From: Pseudomonadota bacterium
GTDB lineage: Bacteria > Pseudomonadota > Alphaproteobacteria > Thalassobaculales > Thalassobaculaceae
Length of the DNA stretch: 6,840 nucleotides
Reading direction: 5' to 3'
Assembly: GCA_027623845.1 (NCBI GenBank)
Contig: JAQBUJ010000168.1
Span: forward strand, 1 to 6,840
Below, one piece after another: positions 6,216-6,840 of this stretch. Position numbers and translations under genes: made by a program. The notes beneath the pieces are model-generated. The model was given only the letters and a program-made list of their open reading frames with translations. It had not been told where the DNA came from and did no database searches. The stretch's first letter is position 1. Each line of letters begins with the position of its first letter.

Positions 6216-6840
6216 TCAGCGTGTCGCGACGGTCACGCCGCCTTCAAGCAGCGCGACGTTGTAATTGGCGATCAGGTTGTCGACCGACACCGCCATCATG
6301 TCCAGGAACGACGCGGGATAGATCCCCATCCAGAACACCAGAATGACCAGTGGCGCAAACACCACGATTTCCCGTGGCGATAGATCAACAATGTTCTTCA
6401 AGCTGTCCTTGTCCAAAACCCCGAAGATAATCCGGCGATAGACATACAGCATGTACGCCGCGCCGAGGATCACCCCGGTCGAGGCTAAGGCCGCCAACCA
6501 GGTGCTGACCTTGAACGCCCCCATCAGAACAAGAAATTCCCCAACGAACCCACTGGTCGCCGGCAAGCCGACCGAGGCCATGGTGAAGATCATGAAGACC
6601 AAGGCATAGCGCGGCATCCGATTGACCAAACCGCCATAAGCGGAGATTTCACGGGTGTGCATGCGGTCATAGATCACCCCGACACACAGGAACAAAGCGC
6701 CGGAGACGATGCCATGGCTCAACATCTGAAAGATCGACCCCTGCACCCCCTGCTCGTTCAGGGTGAACATGCCGATGGTCACGAAGCCCATATGCGCAAC
6801 CGAGGAATAGGCGATCAGTTTCTTCAGATCCTCCTGGGCC
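6216..6840 (-). CDS. nuoM: NADH-quinone oxidoreductase subunit M (complex I), C-terminal part, cut by window edge
   Basis: The reading frame is open to the right edge, so the 5' part lies outside; 207 residues are visible of a protein usually near 500. An ATG at 6791 is internal, not the start. The fragment begins AQEDLKKLIAYSSVAHMGF, the conserved segment carrying the helix-8 lysine of antiporter-like subunits. Then follow QMLSHGIVSGALFLCVG with its conserved His, the YDRMHTR loop, and GLPATSGFVGEFLVL. The Glu of this last motif (residue 101 of the fragment) is the terminal proton-channel residue that marks NuoM, against Lys in NuoN. NuoM is a proton-pumping subunit in the membrane arm of complex I. 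The TGA stop is 17 bases before the nuoN start. Confidence 0.96.
   Translation of the reverse strand, partial: AQEDLKKLIAYSSVAHMGFVTIGMFTLNEQGVQGSIFQMLSHGIVSGALFLCVGVIYDRMHTREISAYGGLVNRMPRYALVFMIFTMASVGLPATSGFVGEFLVLMGAFKVSTWLAALASTGVILGAAYMLYVYRRIIFGVLDKDSLKNIVDLSPREIVVFAPLVILVFWMGIYPASFLDMMAVSVDNLIANYNVALLEGGVTVATR

Overview
The window looks like a chromosomal core region of an alphaproteobacterium, most likely Rhodospirillales-like. The GC content is high (roughly 60% by eye), and the gene order nuoM-nuoN-birA-coaX-rnj-mce-DUF1467 is one I know from many alphaproteobacteria. The species call is inference. I see no insertion sequences, phage genes, CRISPR arrays, tRNAs or rRNAs.

Right to left (all minus strand), positions 6840-697 hold one tightly packed gene train. 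It starts with the C-terminal part of NuoM (cut by the window edge). NuoN follows, then a monofunctional biotin-protein ligase (BirA), type III pantothenate kinase (CoaX), ribonuclease J, methylmalonyl-CoA epimerase and a small DUF1467 membrane protein. birA/coaX and coaX/rnj touch or overlap by stop/start codons. The remaining gaps are 17 to 41 bases, so co-transcription is likely. The functions are mixed: the last two subunits of respiratory complex I, two cofactor enzymes (biotin attachment and the first step of CoA synthesis), an RNA-processing nuclease and a propionate/odd-chain carbon enzyme. The biotin and CoA genes relate loosely to the epimerase, because propionyl-CoA carboxylase is a biotin enzyme and makes the epimerase's substrate.

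Positions 355-696 carry no convincing large gene. They hold a clear plus-strand intrinsic terminator (569-598) preceded by small stem-loops. The likely content is a short plus-strand transcript: a small RNA, or a tiny leader ORF. It is sandwiched between minus-strand genes. Left of it, 49-354 encodes a small exported protein of unknown function on the minus strand, and 1-48 is non-coding.

There is no obvious new multi-gene system here. The points that merit a second look are the small plus-strand transcript, an 11-base tandem repeat that creates a ladder of coupled ATG codons before mce, a 13-base tandem repeat just after mce, a run of six A residues at the coaX/rnj overlap, and the break in the usual gene order after DUF1467.
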